Positions 19,385-27,242 of a stretch of 64,000 nt of DNA are shown in pieces; position 1 is the stretch's first letter; each line of letters starts with the position of its first letter. The DNA lies in NCBI GenBank assembly GCA_900540535.1, contig UQGM01000007.1:15273-79272 (forward strand), in the 5' to 3' direction. Below the pieces are notes generated by a model. That model saw only the letters and a list, made by a program, of their open reading frames with translations, did no database searches and was not told the origin of the DNA. Origin of the DNA: an uncultured Oscillospiraceae bacterium (lineage in GTDB: Bacteria > Bacillota > Clostridia > Oscillospirales > Acutalibacteraceae). Position numbers and translations under genes: made by a program.

Positions 19385-20668
19385 GTGATTTCATATATAA
19401 AAGCAGACGGAAAAGCAGAAAAAGAGCTTATTGCACAGCTTAAAGCAAGAAGCGGTGAGACGAGCAAAAAAGTTACTGAAAGTGTTACTGAAATTATTGA
19501 GGCGGTACGTCTTGAAGGTGACACCGCTCTTGACAGATACACAAAGCTTTTTGACGGTTCCCTTCCGGAGAAACTTGAAGTAACAAAAGAGGAAATGGAA
19601 GCTGCTGTAAACAGCGTTGCTCCTGAGTTCTTAATAGCTGTAAAAAATGCCGCAGAGAGAATCAAAGATTTCCATGCCCGTCAGAAACAGCAAAGCTGGC
19701 TTACTACTAAAGAAAACGGAGTTATCCTCGGCCAGCGTATAAGAGGTCTTAAGAGAGTAGGCCTTTATGTTCCGGGTGGTACAGCGGCTTACCCGTCCTC
19801 TGTGCTTATGAATGCCATTCCTGCCAAAATAGCAGGAGTTGAAGAACTTATAATGGTGACTCCTCCAATGAAAAACGGCGGGGCAAACCCCCATATCCTT
19901 ACAGCGGCTTATGTTGCAGGAGTTGACAGGGTTTTCCTTGCAGGCGGAGCTCAGGCTGTTGCCGCTTTGGCATATGGTACAAAAAGAGTTCCTAAGGTCG
20001 ATAAAATCGTCGGTCCCGGAAATATCTATGTAGCCACCGCCAAAAAGCTCCTTTACGGAGTTGTAGACATCGATATGATTGCAGGACCCAGTGAAATTTT
20101 GATTGTTGCAGATGATAGTGCGAAACCTGAGTTCCTTGCCGCAGATCTTATGTCTCAGGCAGAGCACGATGTTCTTGCAAGTGCAATTCTTCTTACAAAC
20201 AGCGAAAGGATTGCTTCCGAAACCGTGGAGACTTTGAAGCATCAGGTAGAGGATATGCCGAGAAAAGATATAATTAAAAAATCCCTTAAAGATTATGGCG
20301 CAATTATTGTTTGCCAAAATCTCAGTGAAGCGGTTGATTTTGCCAACGAACTTGCTCCTGAGCATCTCGAAATGTGCGTAGAAAATCCCATGGAATATAT
20401 CGGACGCATGGATAATGCAGGTTCTGTATTTTTGGGCAATTATTCTCCCGAACCCTTAGGAGATTATTATGCCGGTCCCAACCACGTTCTGCCGACCGGT
20501 GGCACAGCGAGATTTTTCTCACCGCTTTCGGTGGATAGCTTTGTAAAGAAATCAAGCTTTATTTATTATACTGAATCCGCTCTTTCGCAGGATAAGGATG
20601 ACGTTATTACTCTTGCAGAGGCTGAAGGCCTTGGTGCTCATGCAAATTCAATTAAGGTGAGGTTTTAA
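19385..20668 (+). CDS. hisD: Histidinol dehydrogenase
   Basis: Zinc enzyme carrying out the last two steps, histidinol to histidine with two NAD+. The 427-residue product has GLKRVGLYVPGGTAAYPS near 118, DMIAGPSEILI near 222 and the catalytic PEHLE motif near 320. GTG 19385 is the start, with AAGGAGGAA seven to fifteen bases upstream inside the end of hisG; two bases separate the genes. Confidence 0.97.
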   Translation: MISYIKADGKAEKELIAQLKARSGETSKKVTESVTEIIEAVRLEGDTALDRYTKLFDGSLPEKLEVTKEEMEAAVNSVAPEFLIAVKNAAERIKDFHARQKQQSWLTTKENGVILGQRIRGLKRVGLYVPGGTAAYPSSVLMNAIPAKIAGVEELIMVTPPMKNGGANPHILTAAYVAGVDRVFLAGGAQAVAALAYGTKRVPKVDKIVGPGNIYVATAKKLLYGVVDIDMIAGPSEILIVADDSAKPEFLAADLMSQAEHDVLASAILLTNSERIASETVETLKHQVEDMPRKDIIKKSLKDYGAIIVCQNLSEAVDFANELAPEHLEMCVENPMEYIGRMDNAGSVFLGNYSPEPLGDYYAGPNHVLPTGGTARFFSPLSVDSFVKKSSFIYYTESALSQDKDDVITLAEAEGLGAHANSIKVRF

Positions 20669-20670
20669 AA

Positions 20671-21726
20671 ATGGCTTTTGTTCTAAATGAAAAAATTAAA
20701 AATCTCACTCAATATTCTACTGTTGAGGGAGAGTATGCAGTAAGGCTCGACGCTAATGAATCTTATTTTTCTCTTAGCGAAGAAATACTGTCCGAGGTAA
20801 AGGAAACAATAGGAAAAGTTGATTTTAACCGTTATCCCGATCCCTTTGCCACTGAGCTCTGCGAGGCTTTTGCAAAGTTTTATGGTATAGATAAGAATTT
20901 TGTCACTGCCGGAAATGGCTCCGATGAGCTTATTTCAGTTATAATGACTGCGTTTCTTCAAAAAGGCGACAAAGTTATGACCGTTACTCCGGACTTTTCA
21001 ATGTACGCTTTTTATTCTTCTATTGTAGAATCTAAGTGTATTGATTTCTTTAAAAATACCGAATTGGAATTTTCTGCCGATAACGTAATTAAGGAAGCTA
21101 AAAATCAGAATGTCCGTGTGCTTATTTTCTCAAATCCATGTAATCCTACCTCCTTGGGAGTTAAAAGGGATGAGATGAGAAAGCTTATTTCTTCTCTCGA
21201 CTGCCTTGTTGTCTTGGATGAAGCCTATATGGATTTCTGGGATGAATCTTTGATTAATGAAGCAGATAAATACGACAATCTCATAATTTTGCGCACTTGC
21301 TCAAAGGCCTTCGGTTTAGCGGCAATGCGACTTGGATTTGCAGTTGCCAATAAAACCCTTACTGATGTTATAAGGAGCGTTAAATCACCCTATAATGTCA
21401 ACAGTCTTTCTCAGGCAGCGGGTACGGTCGTTTTAAATCATGCAGATTACCTTAAAGAATGTACCGAGAGCATCAAGAAATCAAGGGACGAGCTTTACAA
21501 AATGATAACTGATCTTTCGGAAAAATACAAAGGGAAAATAAAACCCGTTGCACCGGTGACGAATTTTGTGTATACTGAGTTTGAAAAGGCGGAGGAGCTT
21601 TTTGAGTTTCTTAAAACTAAAGGTATCGCCGTAAGAAAAATGGGTACACATCTTAGAATTTCTGCCGGAAGCGAAGAGGAAAACAGAAAAGTGTGCGAAG
21701 GCATTGATTTATTCTATGAATCTTAA
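20671..21726 (+). CDS. hisC: Histidinol-phosphate aminotransferase
   Basis: PLP fold-type I aminotransferase converting imidazole acetol phosphate to histidinol phosphate with glutamate. The 351-residue protein contains LDANESYF near 24, AGNGSDELI near 77, SNPCNPT near 153, DEAYMDF near 180 and the PLP lysine in RTCSKAFGLAAMRLG near 210. SD AAGGTGAGG overlaps the end of hisD. Two-base gap to hisD. Confidence 0.96.
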   Translation: MAFVLNEKIKNLTQYSTVEGEYAVRLDANESYFSLSEEILSEVKETIGKVDFNRYPDPFATELCEAFAKFYGIDKNFVTAGNGSDELISVIMTAFLQKGDKVMTVTPDFSMYAFYSSIVESKCIDFFKNTELEFSADNVIKEAKNQNVRVLIFSNPCNPTSLGVKRDEMRKLISSLDCLVVLDEAYMDFWDESLINEADKYDNLIILRTCSKAFGLAAMRLGFAVANKTLTDVIRSVKSPYNVNSLSQAAGTVVLNHADYLKECTESIKKSRDELYKMITDLSEKYKGKIKPVAPVTNFVYTEFEKAEELFEFLKTKGIAVRKMGTHLRISAGSEEENRKVCEGIDLFYES

Positions 21727-21734
21727 CGGAGGAT

Positions 21735-21747
21735 GCGCTATTTAGCG
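21735..21747. promoter_or_regulatory. Inverted repeat CGCTA-TT-TAGCG between hisC and hisB
   Basis: Arms at 21736-21740 and 21743-21747 lie between the SD GGAGG (21728-21732) and the family-conserved hisB ATG (21759). The minus strand reads TAGCGCAT, the same word repeated at the his promoter. It could be an operator-like site or a spacer fold bringing the distant SD closer to the ATG. Confidence 0.35.
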
Positions 21748-22334
21748 TGATATATAATATGAGAAGTGCTGATATAAGCAGAAAAACTAAAGAAACCGAT
21801 ATAAAAATAGAGCTTTCCCTTGATGGCGGAGAGTGCGAAATTAATACCGGAATCGGCTTTTTTGATCACATGCTTACAGCTTTTGCTGTTCACGGCGGAT
21901 TTGGTTTGAAAGCTGATGTTAAAGGTGATCTCAATGTGGACTGTCACCATACTATTGAGGATACAGGTATAGTTCTCGGAAAAGCTTTTGCTGAAGCTCT
22001 GGGAGATAAAAGCGGTATAGAGAGATACGGCAGCTTTACAGTTCCAATGGATGAATCACTTGCTTTTGTTTCCCTCGATGTTTCGGGAAGACCTTTCCTC
22101 GTATTCAATGCTGAATTTCCCGAAGAGAGAGTAGGCGAATTTGACTCCTGTATGTGTGAAGAGTTTATGAGAGCATTTGCCTATAACGCCGGCATAACTC
22201 TCCACGTAAACATGATTTACGGCGGAAACACGCACCACCAGATCGAAGCAATTTTCAAGGCTCTTGCCCATGCACTCGCTGTTGCCGTAAAAGAAAACGG
22301 AAAAGGTGTTCTTTCAACAAAGGGAAGTCTTTAA
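21747..22334 (+). CDS. hisB: Imidazoleglycerol-phosphate dehydratase
   Basis: Dehydrates imidazole glycerol phosphate to imidazole acetol phosphate with Mn ions. The 195-residue protein is the single-domain form without a fused phosphatase. Two metal-binding repeats are visible: DCHHTIEDTG near 65 and HHQIEAIFKALAHAL near 164. Two starts are possible: GTG 21747 with the SD 14 bases upstream, or ATG 21759, where family similarity begins (MRSADISRKTKETDI), but with the SD 26 bases away. An inverted repeat lies in this spacer. Confidence 0.96.
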   Translation: MIYNMRSADISRKTKETDIKIELSLDGGECEINTGIGFFDHMLTAFAVHGGFGLKADVKGDLNVDCHHTIEDTGIVLGKAFAEALGDKSGIERYGSFTVPMDESLAFVSLDVSGRPFLVFNAEFPEERVGEFDSCMCEEFMRAFAYNAGITLHVNMIYGGNTHHQIEAIFKALAHALAVAVKENGKGVLSTKGSL

Positions 22335-22346
22335 TCGGAGGTCAAT

Positions 22347-23072
22347 ATGCTTATTTTTCCTGCAATAGATATTAAAAATGGCGAATGTGTTCGCCTTAAA
22401 AAAGGCGATATGAATACAGCCCATAAGGTAGCCGAAAATTTTCTTGATACTGCTTTGTCCTTCAAACAGGCAGGTGCGGCGTGGATTCATATGGTTGACC
22501 TTGACGGAGCAGTCAACGGCAAAAGGATTAACACTTCTGTATTCACCGAAACAGCCGCAAAAAGCGGATTAAAGGTAGAAGTAGGCGGAGGCATAAGAAA
22601 GGCTGAAGACGTAGAATACTATCTTTCAAGAGGAATTGAAAGAGTTATAATTGGCTCTGCGGCTTTAAATAATCCTCAGCTTGTTTCAGACTGTATAAAT
22701 GAGTATGGCGCAGAAAAGATAGTTCTCGGCATCGATGCAAGAAACGGTATGGTTGCTGCTGAAGGCTGGGTAAAGACAAGTGAAATATCTTATATTGAGC
22801 TTGCAAAGAGAATGGAAGATAAAGGCGTCAAGTATATAATTTTTACAGATATTGGACGTGACGGGATGCTGTCAGGTCCCAATTTAGAGCAGCTTTTTGC
22901 TCTGAACGGCGCTGTTTCATGCAATATAGTTGCAAGCGGCGGAATCAAGGATATTGAAGATATAAAGGCTGTAAAAGACGGCGGACTTTACGGCGTAATC
23001 TGCGGTAAATCAATTTACAGCGGTACGCTCAGTCTCGAAGAAGCTGTTAAAGTCGGAGGAGAGCAGAAATGA
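22347..23072 (+). CDS. hisA: ProFAR isomerase
   Basis: TIM-barrel enzyme that opens the ring of 5'-ProFAR to PRFAR. The 241-residue product starts [15 protein letters not shown] with the catalytic Asp near 8, has VDLDGA near 50, and the second half-barrel Asp in [14 protein letters not shown] near 170. HisA and HisF are homologous; the N-terminal FPAIDIKNG and the WVKTS segment fit HisA, whereas HisF normally begins RIIPCLDV. SD CGGAGG precedes ATG. No hisH lies upstream, unlike many his operons. Confidence 0.95.
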   Translation: MLIFPAIDIKNGECVRLKKGDMNTAHKVAENFLDTALSFKQAGAAWIHMVDLDGAVNGKRINTSVFTETAAKSGLKVEVGGGIRKAEDVEYYLSRGIERVIIGSAALNNPQLVSDCINEYGAEKIVLGIDARNGMVAAEGWVKTSEISYIELAKRMEDKGVKYIIFTDIGRDGMLSGPNLEQLFALNGAVSCNIVASGGIKDIEDIKAVKDGGLYGVICGKSIYSGTLSLEEAVKVGGEQK

Positions 23073-23395
23073 ATATGGATGTAGAGAGATATTTTAAAAA
23101 AGGTGATCTTATTCCGGCGATTGTGAGAGAAGAGTCAACAGGAGAAGTCCTGATGCTCGCCTACATGAACCGTGAATCCCTTGCAAAAACCTTTGAAACG
23201 GGCGAAACATGGTTTTACAGCCGATCCCGTCAGGAGCTTTGGCATAAGGGAGCAACATCAGGTCATATTCAGAAAATAGTTGATATTTATACCGACTGTG
23301 ATGACGATACTCTTTTAATAAATGTAGTACAAACAGGAGCTGCATGCCATACAGGCAATCACAGCTGTTTTTATACAAAAATATGGGAGAAATAA
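23069..23395 (+). CDS. hisI: Phosphoribosyl-AMP cyclohydrolase
   Basis: Zinc/magnesium enzyme opening the adenine ring of PR-AMP. The 108-residue protein is the stand-alone cyclohydrolase without a fused HisE. It has [10 protein letters not shown] near 29, [14 protein letters not shown] near 49, the DCDDDTLL metal site near 76 and the CHTGNHSC zinc ligands near 94. Start overlaps hisA by four bases; hisE follows two bases after the stop. Confidence 0.97.
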   Translation: MNMDVERYFKKGDLIPAIVREESTGEVLMLAYMNRESLAKTFETGETWFYSRSRQELWHKGATSGHIQKIVDIYTDCDDDTLLINVVQTGAACHTGNHSCFYTKIWEK

Positions 23396-23397
23396 AC

Positions 23398-23724
23398 ATG
23401 AACGATATTATCAAAGATTTATATGAAGTAATTCTTGAAAGACGAGCCAATCCTACAGAAGGGTCTTATACCTGCTATCTTTTCGATAAGGGTCTTGATA
23501 AGATACTTAAAAAAGTAGGTGAAGAGTGCTCAGAGACAATTATCGCAGCTAAAAACGGTGATAAGAGTGAGACAGTTCTCGAAATAAGCGATCTTATTTT
23601 CCACCTTCTCGTTATGATGGCAAACGAGGGAATCGAAGTTGAGGACGTTGCAGCCGAGCTTGAAAAACGCCGTCAGAAAAGCGGAAATTTAAAGAAATTT
23701 CACCAGGTTGATAAAAACAGCTAA
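23398..23724 (+). CDS. hisE: Phosphoribosyl-ATP pyrophosphatase
   Basis: Removes pyrophosphate from PR-ATP, the second pathway step; all-alpha MazG-like fold. The 108-residue product shows SYTCYLFDKGLDKILKKVGEE near 22-42 with the acidic metal-binding residues and EISDLIFHLLVMM near 62. ATG 23398 is used, with GGGAGAAA upstream; an in-frame start at 23344 would lie within hisI. Last his gene here. The operon ends without hisH or hisF. Confidence 0.96.
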   Translation: MNDIIKDLYEVILERRANPTEGSYTCYLFDKGLDKILKKVGEECSETIIAAKNGDKSETVLEISDLIFHLLVMMANEGIEVEDVAAELEKRRQKSGNLKKFHQVDKNS

Positions 23725-23738
23725 AAGAGGTGAGTGCT

Positions 23739-25031
23739 TTGGCTGAAAAGAAAAATATAGCCGCTCATCTGCCTAAAAGGTGGTTTAAAGTAGATAATGC
23801 TGGAAAAATTTTTCCGGGTCAGCGAACCGAAACATGGTCAAACGTGTTTCGGGTTTCTGTCGTACTTAAAGAAAAAATTGTCCCTGAAATTTTGGAGCAG
23901 GCTTTGGAAGACGTGCTTCCGAGATTTCCCTGCTTTGATGTAAAAATCAAAAAAGGATTCTTTTGGTACTATCTTCAAGAGAATGAATATGCGGCTCCGC
24001 CTGTAATGCTTGATGTAAATAATCCCTGTCATAGAATCAAGTGGAATGAAAATAATCACTTTTTATTTAAGGTGTATTATTACGATAAACGTATATCTGT
24101 GGATTTCTTCCATGTGCTTACGGATGGTTACGGTGGCTCTCTGTTTTTATGTACTCTTGCGGCAAGATATCTGACCTTATGCGGTCATGATATCTCCGTT
24201 GGAGGAAATGTACTTGATATAAATGAGCCTGCCACGGAAGATGAAATAAATGATGCTTTTGTTAAGTTTGCAAATTCTAAGGCTAAGCTTAAAAAGTTTA
24301 ATAAGTTTGTTTATCATGCCAAAGGAACCAAATTACCTAACCACAGAGTTAATATTACAACAGGATTTATGCCGGTGGATGCTCTTAAAAAGAAAGCTGC
24401 AGAGTATAATGCAACTATTACCGAGTTTTTAGGGGCACTGCTACTTTATATCCATTATCAGAAACAAAACCGTGAGTGCTACAAGAAAAAAGATGTCAGT
24501 GTTCAGATACCGGTGAATTTAAGAAGAACATTCCCGACGAACACTTTCAGAAATTTTTCTCTATGTTACAGTGTGCGTATTGATCCTAATATGGGCGAGT
24601 ACACCTTTGAAGAGGTTGTCAAACAGGTTTCGTTGTATCTCAGATATATAAATAACGAAAAACAGCTTAATGCCATGATTTCAAACAATTTAAAGCTTGA
24701 GTCAAATCCTGTAAGCCGTATGCTTCCTCTGTTTATTAAAGATGCCGCTGTTGGTTTGTCATTCCTTCTGACTGGCGAACAGACAACAAGTGTGCTTCTT
24801 ACTAATTTGGGTGTTGTGAAACTGCCGAAGGATATGGAGCCGTTTGTTGATAAATTTATTTTTATGGCAGGACCTGGTAAACTTAACGGAGCGAGATGCG
24901 GAGCTTCAAGCCTTGGTAACTGTCTGGCTCTTACTTTTGCCAATATCTATGCCGAATCAGATATTGAAAGGGAGTTCTTTACCTCTCTTGTCAAAATGGG
25001 AATACATGTTAAAGTAGAAAGCAACAGGTAA
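23739..25031 (+). CDS. Condensation-fold acyltransferase (alcohol acetyltransferase-like)
   Basis: A 430-residue member of the CoA-dependent acyltransferase/condensation superfamily. HVLTDGYG near residue 125 is the HxxxDG active-site motif of that fold, and FRNFSLCYSVRI with NLGVVKLP later match the second half of the two-lobed structure. Related proteins are annotated as alcohol acetyltransferases or as PapA-like and NRPS-type acyl transfer enzymes; donor and acceptor cannot be told here. No signal peptide or membrane segment. TTG 23739 has AGAGGTGA ending five bases upstream; GTG 23730 lies within that site. It follows hisE by 14 bases and precedes a zinc-ribbon membrane protein by 12 bases, so it may be read from the his transcript. 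Confidence 0.7.
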   Translation: MAEKKNIAAHLPKRWFKVDNAGKIFPGQRTETWSNVFRVSVVLKEKIVPEILEQALEDVLPRFPCFDVKIKKGFFWYYLQENEYAAPPVMLDVNNPCHRIKWNENNHFLFKVYYYDKRISVDFFHVLTDGYGGSLFLCTLAARYLTLCGHDISVGGNVLDINEPATEDEINDAFVKFANSKAKLKKFNKFVYHAKGTKLPNHRVNITTGFMPVDALKKKAAEYNATITEFLGALLLYIHYQKQNRECYKKKDVSVQIPVNLRRTFPTNTFRNFSLCYSVRIDPNMGEYTFEEVVKQVSLYLRYINNEKQLNAMISNNLKLESNPVSRMLPLFIKDAAVGLSFLLTGEQTTSVLLTNLGVVKLPKDMEPFVDKFIFMAGPGKLNGARCGASSLGNCLALTFANIYAESDIEREFFTSLVKMGIHVKVESNR

Positions 25032-25043
25032 GGAGGATTTAAA

Positions 25044-25742
25044 ATGTCATACTGCGTAAATTGCGGAGTCGAACTTGATGAGAGCGCAATAAAATGTCCT
25101 CTTTGTTCTGCTCCTGTGCTCAATGCCTTTGAAGATGAGCCGGAAAAGCTTCCGCCATATCCGGATAATACTTTCACGCCTAAGGCAAAGAATAAATATA
25201 TGGGATTTTTCATCTCCATGTGTTTACTGATACCAAATATTGTTTTCGGAATCAGTAATCTGCTTGTGCCAAGCACGGGTAATTGGTCGCTTTATATAAT
25301 TACATCAAGTGCGCTGTTTTGGATAATATTTATAGCACCCCTTTTTATCACTAAAGCTCATCCTTATGTGCTTTGGTTTTTGGATTCCGTATCGGTAGCA
25401 CTATACACACTGTTTGTTATTTCAGATAATAAATCTCCGAGGTGGTTTCTGCACCTTGCTTTACCTGTGATTATCTGCGTGTCTGCGTTTGCATTGTTTA
25501 TGCTTCTTTGGATGCGCAAGAAAAAACGCAAATGGTCTGAAATAACCATTGCTGTTTTTACCGAGATTGCAATCTTAAGTGTGGTTATTGATGGATTTTA
25601 CAGTAATTTCTACGGCAGCGATGCCTTTTTGAGATTTTCTATTCCCATAGTAGCTTCCTGTGCAGCTCTGATAATCTTTTTTGCAATTGTTTCCGGTAAC
25701 AAGCGTTTTGAGCTGTGGTTTAAAAGAACTTTTCATGTTTAA
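25044..25742 (+). CDS. Zinc-ribbon, six-segment membrane protein (DUF6320-like)
   Basis: The 232-residue protein has an N-terminal zinc ribbon (CVNC at 4-7, CPLC near 20-23), a short acidic proline-rich linker, and six predicted membrane segments with very short loops. No catalytic motif is visible. It resembles the family I know as DUF6320, recalled rather than searched, which is found next to alcohol-acetyltransferase-like genes; here it follows such a gene by 12 bases. A membrane partner or transporter of the acyltransferase product is possible, as inference. SD AAGGAGG precedes the ATG. Confidence 0.65.
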   Translation: MSYCVNCGVELDESAIKCPLCSAPVLNAFEDEPEKLPPYPDNTFTPKAKNKYMGFFISMCLLIPNIVFGISNLLVPSTGNWSLYIITSSALFWIIFIAPLFITKAHPYVLWFLDSVSVALYTLFVISDNKSPRWFLHLALPVIICVSAFALFMLLWMRKKKRKWSEITIAVFTEIAILSVVIDGFYSNFYGSDAFLRFSIPIVASCAALIIFFAIVSGNKRFELWFKRTFHV

Positions 25743-25762
25743 TTTTTGCGGAGTAAAATTAT

Positions 25763-26653
25763 ATGCGATATATTGTTGTTGACCTTGAATGGAATAATGC
25801 TTTCAGTCCCAAAAGTAAAAAAGCGATTAATGAAATAATTGAAATCGGTGCTGTAAAGCTTGATGAAAATCTTGCAATAAAAGATACTATTTCGACTTTT
25901 ATACGTCCGAGTGTAGGAAAAAAACTTAGTAAACGTGTTGTTGAGATGACAAATATAACTGATGCTGATGTGGCATCGGGTATGAACTTTATAAACGCTG
26001 TAAAGCTTTTGAAGAGCTGGATTGCTCCTAATGACATAGTTATGACCTGGGGAGATACCGATATAAGGGTACTTGTAGAAAACTGCAAGGAATTTTCTTT
26101 AGGTGAAACTATACCGTTTTTAGGCAGATACCTTGATTTACAGAAATACTGCCAGTCTAAAATGGATGGTTCTTTTACCACTCAGCAGCTTGGACTTGCA
26201 GCTGCGGCTGATCTTCTGGGAATCAAGGATGATAAGTTTTCCCATCACAGAGCCCTTGATGACAGTCTTTTGAGTGTTGAGTGCCTGAAAAAAGTCTTTG
26301 ATGAAAATTCTCTTAAGAAAATGGCTAAAGACTGCGATGAAGTATTTTATCGTAAACTTAATTTCAGAACTCATTACATACTGGATATTAACAGCCCGGC
26401 TATTGAGCCATCAGCCCTTGTCTGTATATGCGATGTGTGCGGAAAGCAGGCAAAGCAGCTTGATGATTGGAAAATTTCATGTCAGGCTTTTCAGGGGATT
26501 TTCAAATGCCAGAACTGCGGACGAAAATTTCGAAAGACGGTACGGTTTAAACAGTATTTTGACCACGTGGCTGTGTCTGAAAAAACATATGTAATAATTA
26601 AGGCAAAAACCGAGAATAAAAATACTAAAAGTAAAGTAAATGCAGCTCCGTAA
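25763..26653 (+). CDS. DEDDh 3'-5' exonuclease with C-terminal zinc ribbon
   Basis: A 296-residue protein. Residues 1-185 form a DnaQ/ERI-type exonuclease: VDLEWN (Exo I, Asp7 and Glu9), conserved Asp near 97 in WGDTDIRVL, and HHRALDDSL near 166 (Exo III, DEDDh type). Residues about 212-255 carry two CxxC pairs (CDVCGK, CQNCGR), which suggest a nucleic-acid-binding zinc ribbon. KapD-like single-stranded DNA or RNA exonuclease is the closest description; the substrate is unknown. A terminator follows immediately, overlapping the last codons. Confidence 0.75.
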   Translation: MRYIVVDLEWNNAFSPKSKKAINEIIEIGAVKLDENLAIKDTISTFIRPSVGKKLSKRVVEMTNITDADVASGMNFINAVKLLKSWIAPNDIVMTWGDTDIRVLVENCKEFSLGETIPFLGRYLDLQKYCQSKMDGSFTTQQLGLAAAADLLGIKDDKFSHHRALDDSLLSVECLKKVFDENSLKKMAKDCDEVFYRKLNFRTHYILDINSPAIEPSALVCICDVCGKQAKQLDDWKISCQAFQGIFKCQNCGRKFRKTVRFKQYFDHVAVSEKTYVIIKAKTENKNTKSKVNAAP

Positions 26654-26669
26654 TGGGCTGCATTTTTGC
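26638..26669 (+). terminator. Rho-independent terminator overlapping the exonuclease stop
   Basis: AAATGCAGC (26638-26646) pairs with GCTGCATTT (26657-26665), ten-base loop, T-run. The left arm is within the last codons of the upstream gene. It ends the his/acyltransferase/exonuclease stretch. Confidence 0.8.
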
Positions 26670-26731
26670 ATATTTTGCAGGAAAATGCAAATCACATAAT
26701 AAGAAAATCTGCCTGCAAAATTCATAACATA

Positions 26732-26749
26732 TTGTTAAATTGTTCACAA
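26732..26749. promoter_or_regulatory. Rex-box-like operator upstream of the V-ATPase operon
   Basis: TTGTTAAATTGTTCACAA fits the published redox-repressor Rex pattern TTGT(T/G)AA-N4-TT(A/C)ACAA at every fixed base. It lies in the 240-base gap before the V-ATPase genes, about 95 bases upstream of the -10 box. A wider imperfect dyad extends to 26757. Rex itself is not encoded in this window. Rest of the gap: AT-rich, no gene seen. Confidence 0.5.
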
Positions 26750-26841
26750 TTATACAATAAATCTTGCTGTTTGTTGTAATAGTTGCACATACAAAGACAA
26801 AAAGTTTATATTAAATACCAATAGTTTTGAATTTTTCATGA

Positions 26842-26850
26842 TGATATAAT
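26842..26850 (+). promoter_or_regulatory. Extended -10 promoter of the V-ATPase operon
   Basis: TGATATAAT (TG at 26842-26843, TATAAT at 26845-26850) is a consensus extended -10 box; no good -35 is present at the right distance. Expected start near 26857, about 37 bases before the first gene. Confidence 0.55.
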
Positions 26851-26893
26851 AATCAATAATATTGCCAATGTTATAATGAAGGGAAGTGAATTT

Positions 26894-27208
26894 TTGGCTG
26901 AAAAAATTGTTGATGAGATTTTAAGTGCAGAATCTCAATCTCGTGAAGAAATCGCAATAGCAAATGAAAACGCTAATAAAGCCCTTGAAGAAGCAAAGGT
27001 TGAAGCAAAAGAAAAAGCAGACGAAATAATAAAGGAAGCTTCTATAAAAGCAGAATCAATTATTTCTCAGGCTGAAAAAGAGGCTGAAGATATTTTGCTC
27101 CAGGCAGAAAAAAAGGCAATAGCTGAAAGTAAAAATATTTCCTGTGTTTCTGAGGAAAAAAGAAAACAAGCTGTTTCTTCTGTCATTGACTGCATTCTCA
27201 GAGAGTGA
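26894..27208 (+). CDS. V-type ATPase subunit G/H-like peripheral stalk protein
   Basis: A 104-residue, highly charged protein that is almost entirely alpha-helical coiled coil (repeated EAK/AEK heptads from about 10 to 85). Such proteins (AhaH/NtpF/subunit G) pair with subunit E to form the peripheral stalks of A/V-type ATPases. Assignment rests on composition and on being first gene of the operon directly before subunit I. TTG 26894 is chosen because GGGAAGTGA precedes it; an in-frame ATG at 26876 has no SD. Confidence 0.75.
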   Translation: MAEKIVDEILSAESQSREEIAIANENANKALEEAKVEAKEKADEIIKEASIKAESIISQAEKEAEDILLQAEKKAIAESKNISCVSEEKRKQAVSSVIDCILRE

Positions 27209-27242
27209 AAAAGATTATAAACAATAAAAGGAGGTGCGTTTG

